This document shows positions 26,643 to 34,274 of a stretch of 64,000 nt of DNA, one piece after another. Positions within the stretch are counted from its first letter, which is position 1; each line of letters opens with the position of its first letter. The notes beneath the pieces are model-generated. The model had not been told where the DNA came from and searched no databases. It saw only the letters and a list, made by a program, of their open reading frames with translations. The translations under genes were made by a program, and so were the position numbers. Source of the stretch: JBDOQU01 sp039839375 (GTDB lineage: Bacteria > Pseudomonadota > Alphaproteobacteria > DSM-16000 > Inquilinaceae); contig NZ_JBDOQU010000006.1 of assembly GCF_039839375.1 (NCBI RefSeq), positions 1-64,000 of the forward strand. The letters are read 5' to 3'.

Positions 26643-26665
26643 GGGCGGCGGCCAAGCCGCCGCCC
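26643..26665. terminator. Bidirectional hairpin between converging genes
   Basis: Perfect 10-bp stem GGGCGGCGGC / GCCGCCGCCC with a 3-nt loop, exactly filling the 30-bp gap between the BCCT and TadG-like stops. There is no long T-run, so it may be a hairpin terminator or simply an mRNA end-stabiliser. Confidence 0.55.
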
Positions 26666-27219
26666 TACTCCTCCAGCACCTGATCGGACAGGCGCGGCCG
26701 GAAGAGGGCGCGGTGGTAAAGTTCAACCGGGCCGATCAGGTCGGGGACGAAAAGCGGCTCGAAGTCGAAGAACACCTCCGCGACGATCACGCTTTCATGC
26801 TCATCCAGGAGCCCGTCCTCTCCGGCCATGCTGGCGACGATGTCGCCTTCGGCGCCGTACTTGCTTTCCGGCGTCGCGGCGGTGTCGTTCCCGCGATATT
26901 GCCACGCCACCCGCGGATCGGTCTGGGAGATCGTGTCGATGGAGGACAGGATGACCTCCCCTTCCCCGTCGAAATCGAACGGGCTGACCAGGCTGTCGAT
27001 CGACGCGAAGATGTCGTTTATCTGCGCCGGGGTCAGGGCGCGCCCGCGCGAGGCGAGATCGCCCACCGTGGCGGCGACGCGGTCCAGCTTCTGCTGTAGC
27101 AGGACGAAGCGCGCCAGTTCCACCGCCCCCAGCACAAGCGGCGCCAGGATCGACATCGCGAAGGCGATCTCCACCATCACAGCGCCGCGCCGGTGCTTTA
27201 GGAAGCCTCGGCAAGTCAC
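26665..27219 (-). CDS. TadE/TadG-family pilus-assembly-like protein
   Basis: 184 aa. The N-terminus (RRGAVMVEIAFAMSILAPLVLGAVELARF) is the TadE-like hydrophobic segment with the conserved Glu, cleaved like a prepilin in some members. The remaining 145 residues are exported and unassigned. It overlaps the preceding TadE gene by 4 bp. No tad ATPase, secretin or prepilin peptidase gene is in the window, so this is an orphan pair. Confidence 0.82.
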   Translation of the reverse strand: MTCRGFLKHRRGAVMVEIAFAMSILAPLVLGAVELARFVLLQQKLDRVAATVGDLASRGRALTPAQINDIFASIDSLVSPFDFDGEGEVILSSIDTISQTDPRVAWQYRGNDTAATPESKYGAEGDIVASMAGEDGLLDEHESVIVAEVFFDFEPLFVPDLIGPVELYHRALFRPRLSDQVLEE

Positions 27220-27863
27220 GTGCCGGCCCCGGTTAGCGGGCTGCTGGCGTCGAACGGTTCGTTGCGGACGATCGTTGCCGCGCGCAGCGGGATCGTGCCG
27301 CCCTCGCCGATCAGGTGGGACAGGAAGCCCGTCAGGAGCGGCCAGTCATAGTCGATGGTGTAGAGGACGATGTCGCCGGTTCCGCCCAGCCCCGCGACGC
27401 CCATGTCGGGGTCCCACGCGCCGTTGCCGTTGACGTCGGTATAGTCCTCGTCGGAATCGTACATCCCGTTGTCGTTCTCATCGACCCACGGCTCCCTGGG
27501 ATCGTTGGCGTAGGTGAAGCTCTCATAGACCTTGTAGCTGAGGTCGCCGGCCGACAGGTCGATCAGCCCGATCGTGTTCTCCTCCACGATCGAGATGATG
27601 TATTCCTCCCGCGTCATGTCCTCCGACGTATAGCCGGTCGATCCGGCCCGCGCGGCCTCCCGCAGCCCGCCTTCGAGAAGGCTGGAGGCGAAGAGGACGG
27701 AGCAGATCTCCATCAGCCCCACGGCAACCATGATGAGGAGCGGCGCGCCCAGCGCGAATTCCACCGCCGCCGCGCCCCGCCTGTCCGTGGCGAGGCGGTG
27801 CGGGAAGCGCGGCCGCGAAGGCGCAATGGCGTCGAGCATACCCATGGCCAGGGACCATCGCAT
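27216..27863 (-). CDS. TadE-family protein with acidic EF-hand-like insert
   Basis: 215 aa. TadE segment at about 27-60 (RRGAAAVEFALGAPLLIMVAVGLMEI). Around residues 122-150 (near 27410-27500) lie two acidic loops of the dockerin/EF-hand form, DENDNGMYD and DVNGNGAWDPD, that would bind calcium. The C-terminal part is beta-rich and resembles pseudopilin-like minor subunits. A later ATG (MGMLDAIAP) would remove six residues. First gene of a two-gene operon with the TadG-like protein. Confidence 0.82.
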   Translation of the reverse strand: MRWSLAMGMLDAIAPSRPRFPHRLATDRRGAAAVEFALGAPLLIMVAVGLMEICSVLFASSLLEGGLREAARAGSTGYTSEDMTREEYIISIVEENTIGLIDLSAGDLSYKVYESFTYANDPREPWVDENDNGMYDSDEDYTDVNGNGAWDPDMGVAGLGGTGDIVLYTIDYDWPLLTGFLSHLIGEGGTIPLRAATIVRNEPFDASSPLTGAGT

Positions 27864-27922
27864 CGCGCCGCTTAACGAAGGCTTTACGGGGACGGCGGGC
27901 GGGTGCGAATGTTCGCCGCGCC

Positions 27923-28600
27923 ATGACCCGCATCATCGCCTTCAACAAGCCCTATGGCGTGCTGTGCCAGTTCACCGGAGAGGCCGGGCAGCGCACGCTG
28001 GCGGAATTCGGCCTGCCCAAGGGCGTCTACGCCGCCGGCCGGCTGGACCGGGACAGCGAGGGGTTGCTGATCCTGAGCGATGACGGGCGGTTCATCGACC
28101 GGCTGATCCATCCCCGCCACGGCCACCCGCGCACCTATTGGGCGCAGTTGGAGAATATCCCCGGCAACGATGCGCTGGAGGCGTTGCGCCGGGGCGTCCG
28201 CTATGGCGACGTCGGCACGCGCCCCTGCCTGGCCGAGCGGCTGGAGGGCGAGCCGCCGCTGCCGCCGCGCGACCCGCCGGTGCGCTATCGCAAATCGATC
28301 CCCACCGCATGGATCGCCCTGACCCTGACGGAAGGCAAGAACCGGCAGGTCCGCCGCATGACGGCAGCCATCGGCCATCCGACCCTGCGGCTGGTCCGCG
28401 TCGCGGTGGGGAAGCTGGCGCTGGGCGATCTGCCGCCGGGCGCATGGCGAGACGCAGCGGAAGCGGAGATTCTGGACGCTAGTGTTCCGATGCCGACGGA
28501 TGGTTCCCATCCGTCGGCTGAATCGGAACACCAACTTATTGGAGCTAGTGCGATTCAGCTTTCAACGCTTGGGAATCAAGCGTTGAAACCATCGCACTAG
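27923..28600 (+). CDS. Ribosomal large-subunit pseudouridine synthase, RsuA/RluE type, with repeat-derived C-terminus
   Basis: 225 aa. Converts specific uridines in rRNA to pseudouridine. FNKPYGVLCQF opens the catalytic domain; the catalytic Asp is in GRLDRDSEGLL; KNRQVRRMTAAIGHPTLRLVR is the conserved C-terminal motif. It lacks an S4 domain, as in RluE. The natural protein ends near residue 186: the last 39 codons (187-225) and the TAG stop lie entirely in the mobile repeat at 28479-28600, in frame. The appended tail is probably tolerated because the core is complete. Confidence 0.9.
   Translation: MTRIIAFNKPYGVLCQFTGEAGQRTLAEFGLPKGVYAAGRLDRDSEGLLILSDDGRFIDRLIHPRHGHPRTYWAQLENIPGNDALEALRRGVRYGDVGTRPCLAERLEGEPPLPPRDPPVRYRKSIPTAWIALTLTEGKNRQVRRMTAAIGHPTLRLVRVAVGKLALGDLPPGAWRDAAEAEILDASVPMPTDGSHPSAESEHQLIGASAIQLSTLGNQALKPSH
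28479..28600. mobile_element. Two-hairpin CTAG-bounded palindromic element, copy 1 (MITE-like)
   Basis: 122 bp, bounded by CTAG on both sides. Hairpin 1 pairs GTTCCGATGCCGACGGATGG-type arms (left arm intact, right arm with a small change, CTGAAT). Hairpin 2 is bounded by perfect 10-bp inverted ends CTAGTGCGAT / ATCGCACTAG and has the stem TTTCAACGCTTG / CAAGCGTTGAAA. It is nearly identical to 47283-47401. CTAG fits a YTAR target duplication as made by IS5-group transposases. No transposase is inside, so any movement would need one in trans. Its right end gives stop codons to both the pseudouridine synthase (plus) and the RpiR gene (minus). Confidence 0.85.
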
Positions 28601-29442
28601 CGAGCCCCCGTCTCGAAAGTCCGGATCAGGCCGCCCAGCCTTTCGAGCGCGTCCAGCGACCGGCCCTGATCCAGCCGCGCGATCGTCAGGATCAGCGCGT
28701 TGACGATCGCCATCGGGACGGTCAGCGTCTGGAATTCCCCTTCCGCGCCACGCGGAGCGGCGAGAGTGCAATGGGGACGAGGCCGGATCATCTGCCCTGC
28801 GGCGTCGCCGATCAGAAGCGTCCCGGCCCCGACCGCGCCGGCATGTTCCAGGAGCGGGACCAGCCCGGTCGGCGTGCGACGGAAGGCGAAGGCCAGGATC
28901 GAATCATCCGGACCCAGCGATACCAGCCTCTCCGCCAGTTCCCTTCCGTAGAAGCGGATGTCGACCACCGCGAAGCCTGCCCTCCGGAGCCGGCGGATCG
29001 CCAGGTCAGCCAGCGCGGAGGCATTGCCGAGCGCGAAGACGAACACGCGGCGGGAAGCGACCAGCATCCGCGCCGCCTCTTCCACCTTCGCCTGATCGAC
29101 ATGGGCGAGCAGCCCTTCCAGCGCCAGCCGTTCGGCCTCCACCAGATCGGCCAGCACGTCGCCTTCGCCGGTCCGGCCCAGCCGCCGGCGAACACGGAGC
29201 GCCGGATCGCCGGCCTCCAGCACCTCCGCCTGAAGGGCGGCACGGAGATCGGGATATCCCTTGAAGCCGAGCTTCTGGGCCAGCCTGACGGCCGTCGCCT
29301 CATGCACCTGGGCCCGCGCCGCAAGGTCGGCCGCCGAAAGGAAGGCGGCTTCCGTCCGCTGGGTGAGCAGGACCCGGACCAGCTTTCGGTCGGCCGCCGT
29401 CAGGCTGGCCTCATGCTCCTCAATGATTTCGTGAAGCCCCAT
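28597..29442 (-). CDS. MurR/RpiR-family transcriptional regulator
   Basis: 281 aa. N-terminal HTH_6 domain about 1-77 (LTAADRKLVRVLLTQ..FLSAADLAARAQVHEATAVRLAQKLGFKGYPDLR), then a SIS phosphosugar-binding domain about 120-255 (RRVFVFALGNASALADLAIRRL; FRRTPTGLV). RpiR proteins respond to sugar phosphates and usually repress. It is divergent from the ABC importer/phosphatase operon with a 205-bp gap containing several dyads, so it likely controls that operon. Its TAG stop lies in the terminal CTAG of the palindromic element. Confidence 0.9.
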   Translation of the reverse strand: MGLHEIIEEHEASLTAADRKLVRVLLTQRTEAAFLSAADLAARAQVHEATAVRLAQKLGFKGYPDLRAALQAEVLEAGDPALRVRRRLGRTGEGDVLADLVEAERLALEGLLAHVDQAKVEEAARMLVASRRVFVFALGNASALADLAIRRLRRAGFAVVDIRFYGRELAERLVSLGPDDSILAFAFRRTPTGLVPLLEHAGAVGAGTLLIGDAAGQMIRPRPHCTLAAPRGAEGEFQTLTVPMAIVNALILTIARLDQGRSLDALERLGGLIRTFETGAR

Positions 29443-29486
29443 GGAACCTCCATTGCCCGTGCTCAGGTCAAGTCATACCGCAGCTC

Positions 29487-29571
29487 TGCAAGCTTCCTTG
29501 CAGAAAATCGGATCGGGCTTGCTTTCAGCAATATTTCATGCAATTGTAACTCATAAAGCAAGATAACTTGC
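29487..29571. promoter_or_regulatory. Candidate RpiR operators (two GCAAG-N4-CTTGC dyads)
   Basis: TGCAAG-CTTC-CTTGCA at 29487-29502 and GCAAG-ATAA-CTTGC at 29558-29571, centres 70 bp apart, in the divergent region. A third dyad TTGCT-TTC-AGCAA lies between them (29519-29531). The spacing suggests looping or co-operative binding by the adjacent RpiR protein (inference). Confidence 0.5.
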
Positions 29572-29647
29572 GTACGGTGCTGGCGTCAGGGTGCGGGGAT
29601 CGGCCCCGCGCCTTCGTGCAACACCGGTTTCAGAAGGGAGGACCGAC

Positions 29648-30778
29648 ATGACAGTTCGACAAGGAACCCTGAGCATCCTCATGGCTTCCGCCGCGGCGCT
29701 GACCGTCGCTGGCGCCCATGCCCAAGATCTCGACAGCGCGAGCGTCGAGGAACTGGCGGAACTGGCGAGGAAGGAAGGCGAGGTCGTCGTCTATTCCTTC
29801 ACCAGCCGGATCTATCAGGTCGAAACGGCGTTCGAGGAGGCTTACTCGGGCATCGACCTCATCCCGTTCGACATCTCCTCGACGGAGCAGATCGCCCGTC
29901 TCACCGCCGAGCGGCAGGCCGGCATCGCCAACGCCGACGTAGCCTACATTTCCGACGCGCCTGTCGTGTTCACGGATCTGGTGGCGAACGGCTATCTCCA
30001 GCCCTATGTCCCGGCCGACTTCGCCGACCGCGTGCCGGAGGAATATCAGCAGCCCCTGCTGGCCAACCGCCTCTCCACCAAGGTGCTGATGTATAATGAG
30101 GAGAAATATCCCGACGGCGCGCCGGTGGATAATCTGTGGGACCTGACGCGGGACGAATGGGCGGGACGCGTCATCATGGTCGACCCGCTGCAACGGGGCG
30201 ACTATCTGGACCTGATGGTGGAGGCGGTGCTGCGGTCCGACGCCATGGCCGAGGCCTACGAGGCGGAGTTCGGAGAGCCGATAGAGCTGGATTCCGGCGT
30301 GTCCTCTGCCGGCGAGCAATGGATTGTCGACCTGTTCGAGAACGAACTGATCCTGGTCGCCAACACCGATGCGGTGAACGCCGCCATCGGCCTCAAGGGT
30401 CAGGAAGACCCGCCGATCGGCTTCACCAGCTATTCCGACCGGCGCGACAATGAGGATGAGGGCTGGGCACTCCAGGTCGCGAACGAGGTCAAGCCGTCGC
30501 CGGGGATCATCTTCCCGGCCCTTCTGGGGATCGTGGAGGATGCGCCCCATCCGGCGGCGGCGCGGCTGCTGATCCATTTCATGATGGGCGACGACAGCGA
30601 GACCGGCGGGCCGGCCTATGAGCCGTTCTACGTGCCGGGGGATTACGCGACCCGTACCGACATCGTCCCCCATCCCGACGCCGTGCCGCTGGACGAGTTC
30701 CGCGCCTGGTCGATCGACTCCGAGGAGACGGCGGAGATCCGGCAGGAGATCGCGGATCTGATCCTGACCCTGCAATGA
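29648..30778 (+). CDS. ABC importer substrate-binding protein, Fbp/Afu type
   Basis: 376 aa from the ATG at 29648, preceded by GGGAGGA. Signal peptide about 1-25 (AAALTVAGAHA-QD). The fold matches extracellular binding proteins of the iron(III)/thiamine/phosphonate/hexose-phosphate cluster (ELARKEGEVVVYSF; TARLTAERQAGI-like; NLWDLTRDEWAGRVIMVDP). Automated annotation would say iron. The linked RpiR regulator and histidine phosphatase argue for a phosphorylated organic ligand, as with AfuA. First gene of a four-gene operon whose stops and starts overlap. Confidence 0.88.
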   Translation: MTVRQGTLSILMASAAALTVAGAHAQDLDSASVEELAELARKEGEVVVYSFTSRIYQVETAFEEAYSGIDLIPFDISSTEQIARLTAERQAGIANADVAYISDAPVVFTDLVANGYLQPYVPADFADRVPEEYQQPLLANRLSTKVLMYNEEKYPDGAPVDNLWDLTRDEWAGRVIMVDPLQRGDYLDLMVEAVLRSDAMAEAYEAEFGEPIELDSGVSSAGEQWIVDLFENELILVANTDAVNAAIGLKGQEDPPIGFTSYSDRRDNEDEGWALQVANEVKPSPGIIFPALLGIVEDAPHPAAARLLIHFMMGDDSETGGPAYEPFYVPGDYATRTDIVPHPDAVPLDEFRAWSIDSEETAEIRQEIADLILTLQ

Positions 30779-32523
30779 TCCAGGCGTCCCTGTCGGGGTC
30801 GATGATCGGAACCGCCCGGCGGCGCATTGCGCGGCCGGGCGGGATCCTGGGCCCTGTCCTGGCCGTGCTGGTCGGAATCCTGATCCTCGCGCCGCTGGTC
30901 AAGATCGCGCTGGCGACGGGCGGCGTCGCCTGGGAGGAGGTGCTGGCCAGCCGGCTGTCGCCCAACCTTTTCTGGTGGCCGCTCCTCAACACGATCGTCA
31001 TCGGGCTGGGCGTCGGCATCGGCACCGTCCTGATCGGCGGCTTCCTCGCCTGGCTGGTGGTGCTGACCGACCTGCCCTTCCGCCGGACGATCGGCGTGCT
31101 GGCGACCCTGCCCTTCATGATCCCCAGCTTCGCCATCGCGCTGGCCTGGGGCGTCATGTTCCGCAACGACCGGATCGGCGGATCGACCGGCTTCCTCCAG
31201 GCCGCGGGCATCGACGTGCCCGACTGGCTCGCCTGGGGTATGGCGCCGATCCTGATCGTGCTGATCGCGCACTATTATTCGCTGGCGTTCGCGCTGATCG
31301 CCGCGGCCCTTTCCTCCATCAACTCCGACATATTGGAGGCCGGGCAACTCACCGGCGCCAGCCGCAGCCGCATCCTTGTCGGCATCACCCTGCCGGTCGT
31401 CCTGCCGGCAGTGATCGCCGGCGCGTCGCTGACCTTCGCCGGCGGGGTCAGCAACTTCGCCGCCCCCGCTCTGCTGGGCCTGCCCGTCCGGTTCCAGACG
31501 CTGGCGACGCGTCTCTACGGCATGATCGAGACAGGACAGGTGGAGCGCGGCTATGTGCTGGCGCTGCTGCTGATCGTGGTGTCCGCCCTGTTCCTCTGGG
31601 CTGGGAACCGGCTGGTCGCCGGGCGGCGGTCCTACGCCACCATCACCGGCAAGGGCGGCCGGACTAAGCGGTTCGCGCTGGGGGCTTGGCGCTGGCCGTT
31701 GTTCGGGGCGGCCGCAACGATCTGCCTGATGACCACGGTGGTCCCGACGATCATCCTGATCCTCTCCAGCCTGACCACCCAGAAGGGCGACATCTTCTCA
31801 GAACTGACGCTGCATTACTGGATCGGCCAGTCCGATCCGGAGATCGCGCAGGGGCAGGCCGGCATCTTCCACAATGCCGATTTCGCATCGGCGGCGGTGA
31901 CCACGATCGGGCTGGGGCTGGTGGTGGCCGTGGCGGCGACGCTGCTGGGCCTGCTGGTCGCCTACTATGTCAGCCGGTTCAAGGGCGGGATGATCGCCGC
32001 CTTCCTGTCGCAGGTCAGCTTCCTGCCGCTGCTGATCCCCGGCATCGCCTTCGGCGCGGCCTATATCGCGCTGTTCGGGAGGCCGATCGGCCCGATGCCC
32101 GCGCTCTATGGCACCTTCGCGCTGCTGGCGATCGCGGGGGCGGCCTATCTGCTGCCTTTCGCCACCCAGTCCGGCCGTTCGGTGATGAGCCAGGTCAGCG
32201 GCGACCTGGAGGATTCCGCCCGGATGGCCGGCGCGTCCTTCATCCGGCGGCTGTTCGCGATCTTCGCCCCGCTGACGGTGAGGGGGCTGACGGCGGGCGC
32301 GCTGCTGGTCTTCGTCAAGATCGTGCGGGACCTGTCTCTGGTGGTGCTGCTGTTCACGCCCGCCACGCCGCTTTTGAGCGTCGTCGCCTTCCGCTACGCC
32401 TCGGAAGGATTCCTGCAATTCGCCAACGCGATAACCGTGGTGATCCTGCTGGTCTCCGTGATCGCGACGCTGATCGCCCAGCGGTTCCAGCGGGCCTCCC
32501 AGCCTTGGATGAAGAATGACTGA
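30775..32523 (+). CDS. ABC importer permease, fused two-domain Fbp/Afu type
   Basis: 582 aa with about 12 membrane helices, two BPD_transp domains in one chain. EAA loops appear twice: EAGQLTGASRSRILVGITLP and EDSARMAGASFIRRLFAIFAP. This fused arrangement is usual for FbpB/AfuB permeases. It overlaps the binding-protein gene by 4 bp (ATGA) and the ATPase gene by 8 bp. Confidence 0.93.
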   Translation: MIQASLSGSMIGTARRRIARPGGILGPVLAVLVGILILAPLVKIALATGGVAWEEVLASRLSPNLFWWPLLNTIVIGLGVGIGTVLIGGFLAWLVVLTDLPFRRTIGVLATLPFMIPSFAIALAWGVMFRNDRIGGSTGFLQAAGIDVPDWLAWGMAPILIVLIAHYYSLAFALIAAALSSINSDILEAGQLTGASRSRILVGITLPVVLPAVIAGASLTFAGGVSNFAAPALLGLPVRFQTLATRLYGMIETGQVERGYVLALLLIVVSALFLWAGNRLVAGRRSYATITGKGGRTKRFALGAWRWPLFGAAATICLMTTVVPTIILILSSLTTQKGDIFSELTLHYWIGQSDPEIAQGQAGIFHNADFASAAVTTIGLGLVVAVAATLLGLLVAYYVSRFKGGMIAAFLSQVSFLPLLIPGIAFGAAYIALFGRPIGPMPALYGTFALLAIAGAAYLLPFATQSGRSVMSQVSGDLEDSARMAGASFIRRLFAIFAPLTVRGLTAGALLVFVKIVRDLSLVVLLFTPATPLLSVVAFRYASEGFLQFANAITVVILLVSVIATLIAQRFQRASQPWMKND

Positions 32524-33598
32524 AAGCATGAATGCGATAGAGATCCGGTCGCTGGTGAAGCGGTTCGGCGATTTCCAGGCTGTGGCCGGCGTCGATTTCG
32601 TGGTCCCGAAGGGGGCGTTCCTGACGTTGGTCGGCCCCTCGGGCTGCGGCAAATCGACCATGCTGCGGATGCTGGCCGGGCTGGAACCGCCGACCGAAGG
32701 GGAGATCGTCTTCAACGGGCGGACGGTTTCCAGCGGCGAAGGCGGGGTTCTGGCCAGTGCCGGGGCCCGCGACGCCGGCCTGGTCTTCCAGAGCTACGCG
32801 CTGTGGCCGCACATGACCGTCGCCGGCAATGTCGACTGGCCGCTGAAGGTGGCGAAGATGCCGGCGGCCGCGCGGCGCGAAAGGGTCGCGGAGGTGCTGG
32901 CGCTCCTGGATATCGGGGAACTGGCTGAACGCTATCCCGGCGAGATATCCGGCGGTCAGCAGCAGCGCGTGGCGATCGCCCGGATGCTGGCCCCGCAGCC
33001 GAGCATCCTGCTGTTCGACGAACCTCTGTCGAACCTGGACGCCAAGCTGAGGGTGGAGATGCGCAGTGAGCTGATGCGCCTCCACCGGGCGACGGGGGCG
33101 ACCGCCGTCTATGTCACCCACGATCAGGTCGAAGCGATGACCATGGCCACCCATGTCGCCGTCATGAAAGACGGGCTGGTGCAGCAGTTCGGCCCGCCCG
33201 AAGCCCTGATGGACGAACCGGAAACGGCTTTCGTCGCCACCTTCATCGGCACGCCGCCCGGCAATCTGCTGCCGGCCGAAGCGAGGGAAGGACGGTTCGA
33301 CCTGGAGGGGATCGATCTTGGCCCCGCGCCCTCCCGGACAGGCCGATATGAGTTGCTTTTCCGGCCGGAGGCCCTGACGCCGGCGGAGCCGGGAACGGCG
33401 GGGACGCTCTCCCTTTCCTTCGCGGAGGCCACGCCCATCGCGGGACGGGTGATGGTGACCGGCCTTCGCGGCGACGGGCTGAGGATCGTCGGCGTTGTGG
33501 ATCGGCATCCGGGCGCGCGGCTGGGCGACCCGATCGCCTTCCGCCTGCCGGAGCGACCGGCAGCGATCTTCGATGCTTCCGGCCGGAGGGTCGCATGA
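32516..33598 (+). CDS. ABC importer ATP-binding protein (FbpC/AfuC/PotA-like)
   Basis: 360 aa. Walker A GPSGCGKST, signature SGGQQQRVAIAR, Walker B ILLFDEPLSNLD, switch His in VYVTHDQVEAM. The C-terminal 110 residues form a TOBE-type regulatory domain. It energises the preceding permease. Overlaps both neighbours. Confidence 0.94.
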   Translation: MTESMNAIEIRSLVKRFGDFQAVAGVDFVVPKGAFLTLVGPSGCGKSTMLRMLAGLEPPTEGEIVFNGRTVSSGEGGVLASAGARDAGLVFQSYALWPHMTVAGNVDWPLKVAKMPAAARRERVAEVLALLDIGELAERYPGEISGGQQQRVAIARMLAPQPSILLFDEPLSNLDAKLRVEMRSELMRLHRATGATAVYVTHDQVEAMTMATHVAVMKDGLVQQFGPPEALMDEPETAFVATFIGTPPGNLLPAEAREGRFDLEGIDLGPAPSRTGRYELLFRPEALTPAEPGTAGTLSLSFAEATPIAGRVMVTGLRGDGLRIVGVVDRHPGARLGDPIAFRLPERPAAIFDASGRRVA

Positions 33599-34191
33599 CG
33601 CGCCTTCTGCTGGTCCGCCACGGCGAATCCACCTGGAACGCCCTTCGGCAGCTTCAGGGACAAGCCGACGCGCCGCTGTCCGACCGGGGCCGGCGTCAGG
33701 CCGAGCGGCTGGCAGGGCTGGTCCGCAGTCTGGCCCCTGCCCGAATCGTCTGCTCCGACCTGGCGCGGACCAGAGAGACGGCAGAGATACTGGGTTACGC
33801 TTCGGCCGTTCGGGACAGGCGATGGCGCGAGATCGACGTGGGCGAATGGACGGCGGCCAGCCTGGACGATCTGCGCCGCGACCGGCCGGACGCCTTCGCC
33901 GGCTGGCGGGCGGGCACATATACGCCTCCCGGCGGGGAAAGCTGGGAGTCATTCTGCGCCCGCATCGGGGGGGCGCTGGAGGAACTGGCCGGTCCTGCGG
34001 AGGAGACGGCGCTGGTGGTCACACATGGCGGCGTGATCAGGGCGGCCTGCGCCCTTCTTGTCGGCCTTCAGCCGAGCCATATAATCCCCGTTGGCCCCGC
34101 CAGCCTGACGGTCATCGACCTGTCGCCGAGCCCGAAGCTGAGGGCGTTCAACGTCAGCGCCAACGGGCTGGAACTGGACGCGCCGGACTGA
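33595..34191 (+). CDS. Histidine phosphatase family protein
   Basis: 198 aa. Catalytic RHG motif LLVRHGESTWNA at the N-terminus with His9 as phospho-acceptor, SDLARTRETAEIL and the second His in VVTHGGVIRA. The family covers phosphoglycerate mutase-like phosphatases acting on sugar phosphates, alpha-ribazole phosphate and others. No signal peptide, so cytoplasmic. Overlap of 4 bp with the ATPase gene places it in the importer operon, where it could dephosphorylate the imported compound (inference). Confidence 0.9.
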   Translation: MTRLLLVRHGESTWNALRQLQGQADAPLSDRGRRQAERLAGLVRSLAPARIVCSDLARTRETAEILGYASAVRDRRWREIDVGEWTAASLDDLRRDRPDAFAGWRAGTYTPPGGESWESFCARIGGALEELAGPAEETALVVTHGGVIRAACALLVGLQPSHIIPVGPASLTVIDLSPSPKLRAFNVSANGLELDAPD

Positions 34192-34225
34192 CGCGCCCAC
34201 CATGCTTGCATCGGAAATAAAAATC

Positions 34226-34248
34226 GTGAGAATGCGAACGGTTCTCAC
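34226..34248. promoter_or_regulatory. Fur-like dyad upstream of exbB
   Basis: GTGAGAA-N9-TTCTCAC, a perfect 7-bp inverted repeat at 34226-34248, resembling Fur-type boxes (TGAGAAT..TTCTCA). A possible -35 TTGCAT (34206) and -10 GAGAAT (34228) overlap it, so binding would block transcription of exbB-exbD-tonB. Confidence 0.6.
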
Positions 34249-34274
34249 AACACCTTCCGACGCCGGAGTCCCCG

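Noticed and set aside
29648..34191. Straight annotation as an iron(III) importer
   Set aside because: Protein class alone is not specific; RpiR control and a phosphatase in the operon fit a phosphorylated ligand better, and the Fur-like dyad belongs to the next operon.
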